Assembly: GCA_001689535.1 (NCBI GenBank)
Contig: LUJP01000032.1
Coordinates: 1 to 41,967 of the forward strand
Direction: 5' to 3'
Length of the DNA: 41,967 nucleotides
From: Bacteroidales bacterium M5
Lineage (GTDB): Bacteria; Bacteroidota; Bacteroidia; Bacteroidales; Muribaculaceae
Shown here: in pieces, positions 41,939-41,967 of the stretch
Layout of the letters: each line of letters begins with the position of its first letter
Numbering within the stretch: position 1 is the stretch's first letter
The notes under the pieces: generated by a model
Databases searched by the model: none
What the model saw: only the letters and a program-made list of their open reading frames with translations
What the model was told of the DNA's origin: nothing
Position numbers and translations under genes: made by a program

Positions 41939-41967
41939 TGGTAGTGTTTCGCTGAGTGTGTCTGAGG

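Noticed and set aside
1..41967. CRISPR arrays, tRNA or rRNA genes, insertion sequences, toxin-antitoxin or defence genes
   Set aside because: No regularly spaced repeats, no tRNA T-loop with matching stems and no transposase, Cas or restriction motifs were seen on either strand.

Overview
The window looks like chromosomal DNA of a Bacteroidales bacterium of moderate GC content, most plausibly Muribaculaceae-like; the order is well supported, the family is inference. Supporting signs: nearly no Shine-Dalgarno sequences in front of genes, several promoters of the Bacteroidota form TTTG/TTG-N19/20-TAnnTTTG, DUF4369/TlpA-type exported thioredoxin proteins, class III fructose-bisphosphatase, an M49 dipeptidyl peptidase III with the HECLGH motif, and an OmpA-family porin-like protein. 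Most of the window is ordinary core genome; only the last ~750 bp at the right end is AT-rich and looks acquired.

Layout. 1-465: gene-free, with a 28-bp perfect palindrome. 466-4590 (minus): prfB with its programmed +1 frameshift and its own terminator, preceded by an acyl-CoA ligase and a GT2 glycosyltransferase. 4686-6886 (plus): a GT4 and a GT2 glycosyltransferase, translationally coupled. 6903-9143 (minus): two exported thioredoxin-fold proteins, one with an intact CGWC site and one with no active-site cysteines. 9216-11253 (minus): a small exported protein of unknown function, a GNAT acetyltransferase and a GT2 glycosyltransferase. 11521-18398 (plus): a tight five-gene operon parE-coaD-S41 protease-ispD-recG. 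18681-20111 (plus): ndk and an exported M23 endopeptidase with a lysine-rich tail. 20137-20458: terminators and a cluster of hairpins. 20486-23730 (minus): phospho-sugar mutase and OmpA-family protein. 23979-31585 (plus): dxr, rseP, rlmI, dipeptidyl peptidase III, then a two-gene membrane redox module (FMN-binding/[Fe-S] membrane protein plus membrane-anchored nitroreductase). 31809-37467 (plus): a complete RND tripartite efflux operon. 37490-41118 (minus): class III fbp and a DUF1846 protein. 41197-41967: AT-rich tail with a 17-bp tandem repeat and a broken, chimeric KilA-N gene.

How the genes fit together. IspD and Dxr are two steps of the MEP isoprenoid pathway encoded in separate operons. 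Sugar metabolism is represented by the sugar mutase and Fbp, and surface glycan assembly by four glycosyltransferases. Envelope functions dominate the rest (RseP, OmpA, M23 and S41 peptidases, TlpA proteins, RND efflux). The items most worth a second look are the FMN/[Fe-S]/nitroreductase pair (29876-31585), the KilA-N/transmembrane chimera at the right edge, the cysteine-less thioredoxin paralogue, the RF2 frameshift site with an AGGAGG stimulator in a lineage that otherwise avoids Shine-Dalgarno sequences, and a terminator of one gene placed inside the coding sequence of its convergent neighbour. I did not find a clear new defence, mobile or regulatory system in the window; the candidates above are modest.
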